This document shows positions 17,280 to 25,691 of a stretch of DNA of 64,000 bases, in pieces. Below the pieces are notes generated by a model. That model was not told the origin of the DNA and made no database searches. It worked only from the letters and a program-made list of their open reading frames with translations. Where the stretch lies: positions 186,001 through 250,000 of the forward strand of contig CAYRHJ010000030.1 in the NCBI GenBank assembly GCA_964424105.1, given 5' to 3'. The number at the start of each line of letters is the position of its first letter. Positions within the stretch are counted from its first letter, which is position 1. A program made the translations under genes and the position numbers. The DNA is from CAYRHJ01 sp964424105. GTDB lineage: Bacteria; Planctomycetota; Phycisphaerae; UBA1845.

Positions 17280-18837
17280 CGTTCCATTTTACCAACAGCG
17301 GGTCGTCGAGCTGAGGCTGCGACGTCTTCGAAGTATCCATGCGTGTCCCTTCATGGTCGGGTTGGTGACGTCAGTTACGCTGTCCATGTTTGCCACGGCG
17401 ACGACCGTTTTTGCGGACGGCTATCAATCCAAGAAGGGCGATTGGTTGATGTGGGGTGGCACGCCGGATCGAAACATGGTATCCGGTGAAACGGGCATCG
17501 CGGCCCAATGGGACATCAAGGGCGGCAAGAACGTCAAGTGGTCATCGCCGCTTGGTTCGCAGTCCTACGGCAATCCTGTTGTTGTTGGTGACAAGATACT
17601 GGTAGGCAGTAACAACGGCGCCGAACTGCGCCCGAATATCAAGGGCGACAAGGGTCTGATTATCTGCATCAACGCCCAAACCGGAAAAATGATGTGGCAG
17701 GCAACGCATGACAAATTGCCGACGGGTCGGGTCAACGATTGGCCTGAGCAGGGGATTTGTTCGTCACCGTGGATCGATGGCGAGCGCATCTATTACGTCA
17801 GCAATCGGGCAGAATTGGTCTGCGCGGATTTGAACGGATTTCTCGACGGCGAAAATGATGGGCCGTTCAAGGATGAAAAGTATAATGAAAAGGAAGACGG
17901 CGATTTCATCTGGCTGCTGGACATGATTGAGGAATTAGGCTCGTTTCCGCATAACTTGGCCACCTCGTCGCCGGTGGGCGCGGGCGACCTGGTGTTTGTC
18001 GCGACGTCGAATGGTGTGGACGAGGGCCATCTTGACGTTCCCATGCCGGATGCGCCGGATTTCATCGCCGTCAATAAGCACAGCGGCGAACTGGTGTGGG
18101 CCAAGGGCTATGTCGGAGGGAACGTGCTGCATGGGCAATGGTCGTCGCCCGCATACGGTGTTATTGATGGCACGCCGCAGGTTATTTTCGCAGGTGGTGA
18201 CGGCTGGTGTTATTCGTTGGAGCCCAAGACTGGCGAGATCATCTGGAAGTTCGATTTGAATCCCAAGGAATCCAAGTGGGAATTGGGCGGCCGGGGCACG
18301 CGCAACAACATCATCGCCACGCCCGTCATTCACAACAAGAGGGTTTTCCTGTGCGTTGGTCAGGACCCGGAACACGGCGAGGGGCCTGGGCATTTGTATG
18401 CCATCGACGCGACCAAGCGGGGCGACGTCACCGAATCGGGCCGGGTGTGGCACGTGGGGAATGAAGATTTTCATCGTTCCTTGTCCACGGTCGCGGTGGC
18501 TGACGGGTTGGTGTACGCGGCTGACCTCAGTGGGTATCTGTACTGCCTGGACGAGAAAACGGGTAAGCAATATTGGAAACATGATACCTATGCAGCCATC
18601 TGGGGCTCGCCTTTTGTGGTCGACGGCAAAGTGATGCTGGGGACGGAGGATGGCGAGCTATTCGTAATGCGACACGGCAAGGAGTTGGAAGTGTTAGCCA
18701 CCAATGACATGGGGACCTCGGTCTACACGTCGCCGGTGGCATCGAAGGGTGTATTGTACGTGACCAACCGGAGGACGATGTTCGCCATAACGGGGCGAAT
18801 GATCCCAAGTAACGCAGGTACATCGGGAAGCGAATGA
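17269..18837 (+). CDS. PQQ-like beta-propeller exported protein, short form
   Basis: A 522-residue protein whose ATG overlaps the 3' end of the preceding propeller gene by 11 nt. An extended N-terminus leads to a signal peptide ('VTSVTLSMFATATTVFADG'). The mature protein opens with 'WLMWGGTPDRNMVSGETG', a common start in planctomycete PQQ-like proteins, and has at least seven blades ('NAQTGKMMWQATH', 'NKHSGELVWAKG', 'EPKTGEIIWKFD', 'DEKTGKQYWKHD'). It is probably a periplasmic propeller acting with its neighbour. Whether PQQ is bound is unknown; no PQQ synthesis genes are present here. Confidence 0.85.
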   Translation: MTNSVPFYQQRVVELRLRRLRSIHACPFMVGLVTSVTLSMFATATTVFADGYQSKKGDWLMWGGTPDRNMVSGETGIAAQWDIKGGKNVKWSSPLGSQSYGNPVVVGDKILVGSNNGAELRPNIKGDKGLIICINAQTGKMMWQATHDKLPTGRVNDWPEQGICSSPWIDGERIYYVSNRAELVCADLNGFLDGENDGPFKDEKYNEKEDGDFIWLLDMIEELGSFPHNLATSSPVGAGDLVFVATSNGVDEGHLDVPMPDAPDFIAVNKHSGELVWAKGYVGGNVLHGQWSSPAYGVIDGTPQVIFAGGDGWCYSLEPKTGEIIWKFDLNPKESKWELGGRGTRNNIIATPVIHNKRVFLCVGQDPEHGEGPGHLYAIDATKRGDVTESGRVWHVGNEDFHRSLSTVAVADGLVYAADLSGYLYCLDEKTGKQYWKHDTYAAIWGSPFVVDGKVMLGTEDGELFVMRHGKELEVLATNDMGTSVYTSPVASKGVLYVTNRRTMFAITGRMIPSNAGTSGSE

Positions 18838-19940
18838 CGACGGCCACTCGAAACATGACGGCGCCTCAATTGACGCAGCGCATCAAACAAGCGAAAGACC
18901 GGCTCGACACCCAAGTTCGAGAGACGGTCGCCTGGCATTTTGATCGAGCCAGCGGCTGCCCGTTCTGGTTGGATTACGCGAAGAAGCTTTCCTGGGATCC
19001 GCGGAAGGAAATCCGAGGTTTTGCGGACCTGCGCAAGTTTGAGCCGTTCGAGGACGAGTGGCTTCGCGGTGGACCGGTGCGGCGCTGGGTGCCGAAGGCG
19101 TATGAAAGCAAGCCCGTCTACGTTTTTGAGACGGGCGGCAGCACGGGCACGCCAAAATCACGCGTCAACATCGATGACTTCCGTATCGACTATGAACTGT
19201 TCAGCGAAACCTTGTCCGATGAGGCGTTTCCCAAGGGGGCCGATTGGCTGATGCTGGGGCCGAGTGGACCTCGCCGACTGCGCTTGGCCGTCGAACACCT
19301 GTGCCAACATCGGGGCGGCATCTGCTATTGCGTGGATATGGACCCCCGCTGGGTGGTGAAGCTGATCAAGAGCGGTCGAATGGATCTGATGCACGAATAC
19401 AAGGACCACGTCATCAATCAGGGTCTGACGGTGTTGCGGGCCCACGATTCGATTCGCTGTCTATTTACAACGCCCAAGCTGCTGGAAGCCCTGTGCGAGC
19501 GAGTCTCGTTGAAAAGGCAAGGGCTGACCGGCGTTTTCTGCGGCGGGACGCAGTTGACCCGCCAATTCCATCGTTTTGCCCGCGAGGAGCTACTGGAAGG
19601 AAGCATCGATTTCGTTCCAACGTATGGGAATACGTTGATGGGTTTGGCCTGCCACAAGCCTTTCGAGCCGGCGGACGAATACATGGTCATCTATCATCCG
19701 CCAAGCCCGCGGGCCATGATCGAGGTTGTCGATCCCGATGAACCCGATCGCGTGGTTGACGATGGCGCGCTCGGTCGGGTCCGACTGACCACATTGACCA
19801 AGGAGTTTTTCATGCCGGGCTTCCTGGAACGCGACGAGGGAATTCGCACGCCGCCGTGTGATGCCTATCCCTGGGACGGCGTGGGCGACGTGCGACCGTT
19901 TTCAGGTTTTGCGACGCCGGTGATTGAAGGCGTCTATTGA
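18834..19940 (+). CDS. Adenylate-forming ligase-like protein (PaaK/LuxE group)
   Basis: A 368-residue protein coupled to the previous gene by an ATGA overlap. The A3-type nucleotide loop 'FETGGSTGTPKSRVN' is clear, followed by 'FVPTYGNTLMGLAC', matching the A5 region. The C-terminal motif set is incomplete: after 'GRVRLTTLTKEFFMPGFLERDE' it ends with 'GDVRPFSGFATPVIEGVY' and lacks the mobile C-terminal domain seen in the ligase at 13685. LuxE acyl-protein synthetases have a similar compact form, so an acyl-transferring partner of the aldehyde dehydrogenase encoded downstream is possible. The substrate is unknown. Confidence 0.75.
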   Translation: MTTATRNMTAPQLTQRIKQAKDRLDTQVRETVAWHFDRASGCPFWLDYAKKLSWDPRKEIRGFADLRKFEPFEDEWLRGGPVRRWVPKAYESKPVYVFETGGSTGTPKSRVNIDDFRIDYELFSETLSDEAFPKGADWLMLGPSGPRRLRLAVEHLCQHRGGICYCVDMDPRWVVKLIKSGRMDLMHEYKDHVINQGLTVLRAHDSIRCLFTTPKLLEALCERVSLKRQGLTGVFCGGTQLTRQFHRFAREELLEGSIDFVPTYGNTLMGLACHKPFEPADEYMVIYHPPSPRAMIEVVDPDEPDRVVDDGALGRVRLTTLTKEFFMPGFLERDEGIRTPPCDAYPWDGVGDVRPFSGFATPVIEGVY

Positions 19941-19973
19941 TCAGACTAGCCGCGCGGTTCGCAACCGGTCTGT

Positions 19974-20070
19974 AGGTCACTCCGGCGAAAGCCGGAGTCC
20001 AAGGAGCTACACTGACGGCTGGATTCCGGCATGCGCCGGAATGACGAGCGTGCGCCGGAATGACGAGCGG
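19974..20070. repeat. REP-like palindrome cluster
   Basis: Three half-elements in tandem: TCACTCCGGCGAAAGCCGG, then GGATTCCGGCATGCGCCGG, then a further GCGCCGGAATGACG copy. The inverted arms can form hairpins. The element fills the gap between convergent genes and could act as a bidirectional terminator or mRNA stabiliser. Confidence 0.8.
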
Positions 20071-20092
20071 GCGGCGGGGTTCGCGAAAGGGA

Positions 20093-20731
20093 TCAGGGGC
20101 CAAGTGGCGACTGATCGACTGAATGCCACAAATCATGGAATTTTGGGCGAACATAAGGGTCCAAGCCATCGGCGAATGGCTTGCGGAGTTGGAGTATTCG
20201 AATCAACTCCTGCACGTCAGCCAAGTCACGCAGGCGAGCGGGGTTCGTCATGCCCGAAGCCAGTTTCAACTCCACAAGTCTCGGCAGAGACACGTACCGA
20301 ATCCCACCCATTTCAATGGCCACCAAAGCCGGGTCGGGGAACGCGACCGGCTTCGGTTTGCCGTCGCCGGGATATTGCCCGGTCACGACGAAATCAATGC
20401 GGACGCCTGTGTCGGTATCCCTCAGATTCCTGCTCGTGGGGAACGAGGAAATGTATCCAAGCCCATTGAGCTTGTCATGAATCGTATCAAGCCCCGCGGT
20501 GGTGACCAGCAGGTCCACGTCTTCGGTCGTGCGAAGGTAGCCGTGGGCCACCAACGCCATACCTCCCACCACGGCGTACGGAATTTGTAGGTCTTGCAAA
20601 CGGCGGGCGAACACGTGCAGCGTTTGATGAACCGGATCGTTACCCATCAAGAACCGCGCTGCTGCCATGACGGCCACGTCGCCTCCACGTCGGACTTGAT
20701 CCTCGTAGGCCTGCATGACATGATTATACAT
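20093..20731 (-). CDS. Nucleotidyltransferase-fold protein (AbiEii/MNT-like)
   Basis: A 212-residue protein with the NTase core 'PYAVVGGMALVAHGYLRTTE' followed by 'DVDLLV'. These are the GG loop and the D-x-D metal pair of minimal and AbiEii-type nucleotidyltransferases; a third acidic residue is offered by 'GVRIDFVV'. The last part ('LVELKLASGM' and 'LRDLADVQELI') is typical of the AbiEii-like/DUF6036 group. No paired AbiEi-like or HEPN antitoxin/toxin gene is adjacent, so a toxin role is not supported. It lies antisense to, and interrupts, the ligase/dehydrogenase cluster, with REP-like palindromes at its 3' side, which suggests a separate insertion. Confidence 0.72.
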   Translation of the reverse strand: MYNHVMQAYEDQVRRGGDVAVMAAARFLMGNDPVHQTLHVFARRLQDLQIPYAVVGGMALVAHGYLRTTEDVDLLVTTAGLDTIHDKLNGLGYISSFPTSRNLRDTDTGVRIDFVVTGQYPGDGKPKPVAFPDPALVAIEMGGIRYVSLPRLVELKLASGMTNPARLRDLADVQELIRILQLRKPFADGLDPYVRPKFHDLWHSVDQSPLGP

Positions 20732-20787
20732 CGCACGGCCGAGTCAAGCCCGCTAAAATCGCCCTAATTGTTCTGGGGATGTTCGTA

Positions 20788-22209
20788 ATGAAACATATAC
20801 CGATCCTGAGATGTGGAAGGCCCTACCACAGCGTTGAAAAAGTTACGCTGGTGCATCACGCGACCGGCGAGCCCGTCGTCGAAGTCAGCCACGCCAACAG
20901 CGGCATGGTTCGACGCGACCTGGGCCTGATGGACGACACCGTGCTCGAGCGTTTCCGCGTCGACGAGCTGATGAGCATGTGTCGCAAAGCCGCAGACCTG
21001 TTCATGACGGGCTCGCTTCCGCTGGGTGACGAGGAGCAGTCATTCAACGACTACGTCCAACAGCTATCCGCATCCACGGGCATGCCCGCCGGTTACTGTC
21101 GCAACAACGCCGCCAAGATTCACAAGGTCATGTCGGAGATCGACGTCGTCATCAACGGGCTGACGCGTGGATTCGATTTGTCCATTCTCGACCGGGGATA
21201 TGGTTCGCATCACGGCGGGCTGCTGAGCTACTACAGAGTTGGAAGGTTGTTCGGAGCGGTTCTGCCGAGCAATTCGCCGGGCGTGCACTCGTTGTGGATA
21301 CCCGCCGTCGTGCTGAAGGCGCCCATCGTTTTGAAACCGGGGCGCGAGGAACCGTGGACGCCATATCGCATCATCGAGGCCCTGGCCGCCGCGGGCGTGC
21401 CGCGGGAGGCGTTCGGCTTTTATCCCACTGACCACGCCGGGGCTGGTGAATTGTTGCGGACCGCGCAACGATCCATGCTTTTCGGCGATTCCGCCACCAC
21501 TCGTCCATGGCAGAATGATGAACGTGTGCAACTTCATGGGCCTGGTTTCAGCAAGATTCTGTTTGGCGATGACACCGCAGACGATTGGCCCCGATATCTG
21601 GACTTGATGGTGCAATCGATCGCCGCGAACGGAGGTCGGTCCTGCATCAACGCGTCAGCCATCTGGACCCCCAGGAACGGTCGTGAAATCGCCGAGGCGC
21701 TCGCGGAGCGGTTGGCCGATGTGCAGGCGTTGCCCGCCGATGACCCCAACGCGACCCTGGCCGCATTTGCCAATCAAACGATGGCTGAGCGCATTTCCGA
21801 GGTCATTGATGCAGGCTTGCACGTTGACGGTGCCACCGAGTACACCGAAATCAAGCGCGGGTCACGTCGCCTGGTCGTCAAGGGCCGGTGCTCGTGGCTG
21901 TTGCCCACCATCGTTCATTGTCAGGATCGCGAGCACCCGCTGGCCAATCGCGAATACCTGTTCCCCTACGCGAGCGTGGTGGAGTGTCCGATCTGCGAGA
22001 TGCCGGATGCGATCGGGCCGTCGCTCGTCGTCAGTGCCGTGACGCGCGATCAAGCATTCGCCGACGCCTTGATGGCCTCTCCCCACGTTGACCGATTCAA
22101 TTTGGGCCCCATCCCCACTTATCAACTGAGCTGGGATCAGCCGCACGAGGGAAACTTGTTCGAGCACCTATACCGACAGCGAGCCTTTCAGATCGAACCT
22201 GCCGCATGA
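20788..22209 (+). CDS. Aldehyde dehydrogenase family protein
   Basis: An NAD(P)-dependent ALDH of about 473 residues. The ATG at 20788 is preferred because GGGGA lies 8 nt upstream; a second ATG is at 20779. Cofactor-binding 'GAVLPSNSPGVHSLWIPAVV' and 'LKPGREEPWTP', the 'FGDSATTRPW' region and the catalytic Cys in 'NGGRSCINAS' are visible. The catalytic Glu region is atypical. This could be an acylating or LuxC-like reductase, in keeping with the adjacent ligases and alcohol dehydrogenase, or a simple aldehyde oxidase; sequence alone does not settle the direction. It is coupled by ATGA to the iron alcohol dehydrogenase. Confidence 0.85.
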   Translation: MKHIPILRCGRPYHSVEKVTLVHHATGEPVVEVSHANSGMVRRDLGLMDDTVLERFRVDELMSMCRKAADLFMTGSLPLGDEEQSFNDYVQQLSASTGMPAGYCRNNAAKIHKVMSEIDVVINGLTRGFDLSILDRGYGSHHGGLLSYYRVGRLFGAVLPSNSPGVHSLWIPAVVLKAPIVLKPGREEPWTPYRIIEALAAAGVPREAFGFYPTDHAGAGELLRTAQRSMLFGDSATTRPWQNDERVQLHGPGFSKILFGDDTADDWPRYLDLMVQSIAANGGRSCINASAIWTPRNGREIAEALAERLADVQALPADDPNATLAAFANQTMAERISEVIDAGLHVDGATEYTEIKRGSRRLVVKGRCSWLLPTIVHCQDREHPLANREYLFPYASVVECPICEMPDAIGPSLVVSAVTRDQAFADALMASPHVDRFNLGPIPTYQLSWDQPHEGNLFEHLYRQRAFQIEPAA

Positions 22210-23375
22210 CCCGCGACACGCATCCATTACCCGCGGCGCTGGGCCATTCCCCTGTTCAAGTACTATTTGGGTCGGGTCTGCTCAACGAGCTGGGAACGCG
22301 TGCGGCGTCCATCGGGGCATCACGCGTATTGCTGGTCACGGATCCCGGAATCGTATCCGCGGGTCACGTCAAACGAGCGGAAGACTTGCTTCGCACAGCG
22401 GGTATCGAGGTCGTGCTATTTGACGGGGTCAGGGAGAACCCAACGACGAGGCATGTTGAACTCGGCTTGCGGTTGGCCGTTGAGGCGGACGTTGACTTGA
22501 TCATCGGATTGGGAGGTGGAAGTTCGCTTGATTGCGCCAAGGGCATCAACCTGCTATTGACCAACGGCGGACGAATGGCGGACTATCGCGGCGATCCGTC
22601 CATGGACGTGTTGGACCAACGAAAGCCGCTGCTGCCCATGTTCGCGGTGCCGACCACGGCGGGTACCGGGAGTGAAGCACAATCGTTTGCGTTGATTTGC
22701 GATTCGGAAACCGGCGTCAAAATGGCCTGTGGAGATCGACGACTTCCCGCCCATGGCGGTTTGCGGCCCATGTTCGCAATCCTCGATCCCGATTTGACCC
22801 GCAGTCAACCGCCACGGGTAGCAGCCGCGGCAGGAATCGACGCGGCCGCCCACGCCGTGGAAACGGCTGCTTCGACCCGGCGCAATCCGCGGTCACTCGA
22901 ATGTTCCATGCTGGCCTGGACGTTGATAAACGAATCGCTGGAAACGTCACTGCTTGATCCGGACGATGAAAATGCAAGGGCCACCATGCTGCTCGGTTCC
23001 CATGTGGCGGGAATCGCCATCGAGCTATCCATGCTGGGAGCCGCCCACGCCTGCGCCAATCCGCTGACCGCCCGTCACGGGATCGTGCACGGTTTTGCCG
23101 TCGGCGCCCTGCTTCCGCACGTCGTCCGATTCAACGCTGCCAACGGAACGAATCCATACGAGCCGCTAGGATTGAGCGCGGACGATTTAGCGGCTCGTTT
23201 GAACGTGTTGCTTGAAAAAGCAGCCGTTCCCCGGCGGCTTTGCGATTGGAACATTCAGCCGCATCAGCTTGCAGAACTGGCCAACGAAGCCGCGCAACAG
23301 TGGACCGCGCGATTCAATCCCCGGCATGTTCAACACAGCGAATTGTTGACCATCTTTCAATCCGCGCTTAACTGA
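22206..23375 (+). CDS. Iron-containing alcohol dehydrogenase
   Basis: A 389-residue group III (Fe-dependent) ADH that interconverts an aldehyde and alcohol with NAD(P)H. 'GLGGGSSLDCAKGIN' binds the nucleotide, and 'PTTAGTGSEAQ' is the second conserved segment. The metal ligands are visible as D-x3-H in 'GIDAAAHAVE' and two His in 'RHGIVHGFAVG'. The start overlaps the ALDH stop (ATGA), so the two enzymes are almost certainly made together and probably handle the same aldehyde. The 3' end is convergent with an SDR gene, 33 nt away. Confidence 0.92.
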   Translation: MTRDTHPLPAALGHSPVQVLFGSGLLNELGTRAASIGASRVLLVTDPGIVSAGHVKRAEDLLRTAGIEVVLFDGVRENPTTRHVELGLRLAVEADVDLIIGLGGGSSLDCAKGINLLLTNGGRMADYRGDPSMDVLDQRKPLLPMFAVPTTAGTGSEAQSFALICDSETGVKMACGDRRLPAHGGLRPMFAILDPDLTRSQPPRVAAAAGIDAAAHAVETAASTRRNPRSLECSMLAWTLINESLETSLLDPDDENARATMLLGSHVAGIAIELSMLGAAHACANPLTARHGIVHGFAVGALLPHVVRFNAANGTNPYEPLGLSADDLAARLNVLLEKAAVPRRLCDWNIQPHQLAELANEAAQQWTARFNPRHVQHSELLTIFQSALN

Positions 23376-23408
23376 TTCCGGTGTTTTCGCAATCCCTACT
23401 TCCGGCCA

Positions 23409-24110
23409 TCAGCGGTTCTTGGCTAAATAAACCGTTTGTCCCGTCGCGTAGCCAAACTGCGGTTGCGTCACCATCCACACCATATCCGCCACTTCCGATG
23501 GCTGAAGACAGTCGTCGATCGGAAAGTCGGGAAACGGACCGCGAAGCATTTGCGTTTCCACGGCCCCTGGCGCAATGCCGAAAACGCGAATCCCCACTGG
23601 CCTGCCTTCACGAGCCATGCCCCGTGTCAGACCATCCACAAAACACTTCGATGCGCCGTAGGCGGTGAATCCCGGAAACGGGTCGATCCCAGCAATCGAC
23701 GAGATATTGACGATGGCACCTCCTGCGCGGCGCAACAAAGGCCACGCCGCCCGACACATATAGAACGGGCCGGCGACGTTGACCGCCACCATGGCATTAA
23801 AAACATCCAATTCCAGCGATTCGATTTCGCCCTTGGCGGCCATTCCGGCATTGTTCACCAACACGTGGATGGACTCGCACAATCTGGCGACGCCTTCCAT
23901 CGCGTCTTCCACTTCTTCCGACGACCCGACGTCCGCAGCCAACGTATCACACCGCCCACCCGCCTGGGTTACAAGTCGACGTGTTTCAGCCAAGTCCGTT
24001 TCGTTTCTGGAGATTCCAATCACGTGGGCGTGTTCGCGAGCGAAGCGCAAGCAGATGGCCCGGCCAATACCACGCCCGCTACCGGTTACCACAACGACCT
24101 GGTCTTTCAT
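23409..24110 (-). CDS. Short-chain dehydrogenase/reductase (SDR)
   Basis: A classical SDR of about 233 residues. The nucleotide loop is 'VTGSGRGIGRAI', with 'NNAG' and 'NISSIAG' for the catalytic Ser, then 'YGASK' for Tyr/Lys. The ATG at 24110, preceded by GAGGCGGG, is chosen over a TTG five codons earlier. The substrate is unknown; it may be a 3-oxoacyl or sugar reductase. The gene is convergent with the aldehyde/alcohol dehydrogenase operon, which makes a shared pathway possible but not certain. Confidence 0.88.
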   Translation of the reverse strand: MKDQVVVVTGSGRGIGRAICLRFAREHAHVIGISRNETDLAETRRLVTQAGGRCDTLAADVGSSEEVEDAMEGVARLCESIHVLVNNAGMAAKGEIESLELDVFNAMVAVNVAGPFYMCRAAWPLLRRAGGAIVNISSIAGIDPFPGFTAYGASKCFVDGLTRGMAREGRPVGIRVFGIAPGAVETQMLRGPFPDFPIDDCLQPSEVADMVWMVTQPQFGYATGQTVYLAKNR

Positions 24111-24343
24111 ATGCCCGCCTCGCAAAACCTTGTGCTCGCGTGCCCGAACGCGACTCCCGCGAATCGTTTACAAACCGATGAAGTTTGTTTATTGGACAGG
24201 CGTCGGCCCGAGTCAAGGATAATCGCGAATGGTTCACGTGATAATCAATCGCGCTTGGCCGACCGTCGAGCGATATCGCCCTGCGACCAAACGTTTGTCA
24301 AGACTGGTTCGCGTTGTTCGGCTTGCATAACTGGAGTGGCGAA

Positions 24344-24460
24344 ATGATCAGGTTACGAAACGCGATTGCGAGTGTGTTCGGGGTGTTCATTTTGGTTACC
24401 ATTACCCGCGGCACTTGTGTTTGCACCGCCGCGTACATAATGTATCCACTCGTCTGTTGA
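24344..24460 (+). CDS. Possible 38-residue hydrophobic small protein
   Basis: ATG with GGAG 7 nt upstream opens a 38-codon frame with a single hydrophobic stretch ('NAIASVFGVFILVTI') and two Cys near the middle ('TCVC'). It is the only candidate gene in the gap between the divergent SDR and pheS genes (24111-24517). No family is recognised. It could be a small membrane protein, a leader peptide upstream of pheST, or chance. The rest of the gap shows nothing else. Confidence 0.3.
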   Translation: MIRLRNAIASVFGVFILVTITRGTCVCTAAYIMYPLVC

Positions 24461-24517
24461 GCGTGGCGGTTTCGACAGGATGTACCGATTGTATATTGAC
24501 GTTGGGAAAACTGTGAA

Positions 24518-25594
24518 GTGAATCTGGTTGAACTGCAATCTCGCTTGAAAGCGCTCGAAAGCGAAACGGCTGAAGCGCTGCCTCAATTGCGCGATCTGAA
24601 CGATTTGCAAGCTCTTGAGTCGCGGACGATTGGCAAGGGCGGTCCGCTGGGGGTATGGCTGCGCTCCATCAAGGATTTTCCACCGGAAGAACGCGGCGCG
24701 GTCGGCAAATCGCTCAACAAAGCCAAGGCGCGATTAAACGATCTGTTGGCCAAGGCTGACGAGCGTATTCGAACTGCGGAAACTGCCGCTGATAGTGGCA
24801 AAGCTGCACTTTTCGACGCAACATTGCCTGCCCAGCGAAAACCGCTGGGGTGTTTGCATCCCGTGACACAGGTTCAATGGCAAATCGAGGAGGTTTTTCA
24901 GAGGCTGGGATTCGTCGTGGAGACGGGGCCGGAGATGGAAACGGAGTATTACAATTTCGAGGCGTTGAACATTCCGGCATTGCATCCGGCACGGGATCAT
25001 CAGGACACGTTCTGGCTGAACAACGGGATGCTGTTGCGCACGCATACGTCGCCGGTGCAGGTTCGGGCGATGGAAAAGCACGGTCCGCCGCTTCGCGTGA
25101 TTGTTCCGGGCCGATGCTTTCGTTACGAGACGATCGATGCCTCGCACGAAAACACGTTTCTTCAGGTCGAAGGATTGATGATCGATCGTCACATCACCGT
25201 GGCCAACCTGATTGCCATGATGAAGCTGCTGCTTCGCGAAGTGTTCGGGCGCGAGGTGCGCATTCGACTTCGGCCGGGATACTTTCCGTTCGTGGAACCG
25301 GGATTCGAGTTGGACATGAGTTGTCTGATCTGTAACGGCGAGGGATGTTCGACGTGCAAGCAGTCGGGCTGGATCGAGATTCTGCCGTGCGGCATGGTGC
25401 ACCCCAACGTGCTTCGATATGGCGGAATCGATGCGGAGAAGTTCAGCGGTTTTGCCTTCGGGCTGGGATTGACGCGACTGGCCATGATGAAATACGGCGT
25501 CCGGGACATACGGGTGCTGAACAGCGGCGATATTCGAGCGCTGGTGCCAAGGGAATATCTGTCCGGTGTGACCGTTGTTAATAAGTTTGCCTAA
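24518..25594 (+). CDS. pheS: Phenylalanine--tRNA ligase alpha subunit
   Basis: A class II aminoacyl-tRNA synthetase subunit of 358 residues that charges tRNA-Phe as an alpha2-beta2 complex with PheT. The N-terminal coiled coil spans about 1-95; the catalytic domain has 'GPEMETEYYNFEALNIPALH' and 'ARDHQDTFWL' (motif 1 region), 'RCFRYETIDASHENTFLQVE' (motif 2) and 'SGFAFGLGLTRLAMMKYG' (motif 3). The start codon is GTG. A 97-nt spacer carrying a dispersed repeat separates it from pheT, so the two are probably still co-transcribed. Confidence 0.97.
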   Translation: MNLVELQSRLKALESETAEALPQLRDLNDLQALESRTIGKGGPLGVWLRSIKDFPPEERGAVGKSLNKAKARLNDLLAKADERIRTAETAADSGKAALFDATLPAQRKPLGCLHPVTQVQWQIEEVFQRLGFVVETGPEMETEYYNFEALNIPALHPARDHQDTFWLNNGMLLRTHTSPVQVRAMEKHGPPLRVIVPGRCFRYETIDASHENTFLQVEGLMIDRHITVANLIAMMKLLLREVFGREVRIRLRPGYFPFVEPGFELDMSCLICNGEGCSTCKQSGWIEILPCGMVHPNVLRYGGIDAEKFSGFAFGLGLTRLAMMKYGVRDIRVLNSGDIRALVPREYLSGVTVVNKFA

Positions 25595-25628
25595 CACATT
25601 GGCCAGCCTGCCATTCGAATAGACAGAA

Positions 25629-25656
25629 GGACCGCTCCCTCACGGTCGCGGCTCTG
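25629..25656 (+). repeat. Dispersed REP-like element between pheS and pheT
   Basis: CCGCTCCCTCACGGTCGCGG core, the same family as in the GAP1-like gene at 2257. It lies within the pheS-pheT intercistronic spacer and could form a hairpin in the mRNA. Confidence 0.75.
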
Positions 25657-25691
25657 AAAGAGTTAGGCGTGCTAAGGAATAGTCTGATCTG

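Noticed and set aside
20093..20731. Calling the NTase gene an abiEii toxin
   Set aside because: Only the NTase core is visible and no partner gene is adjacent; a toxin name would go beyond the sequence.
24111..24517. T-box or attenuator-type leader ahead of pheS
   Set aside because: No T-box core sequence, specifier loop or terminator/antiterminator pair could be found; the short frame there is not Phe-rich.
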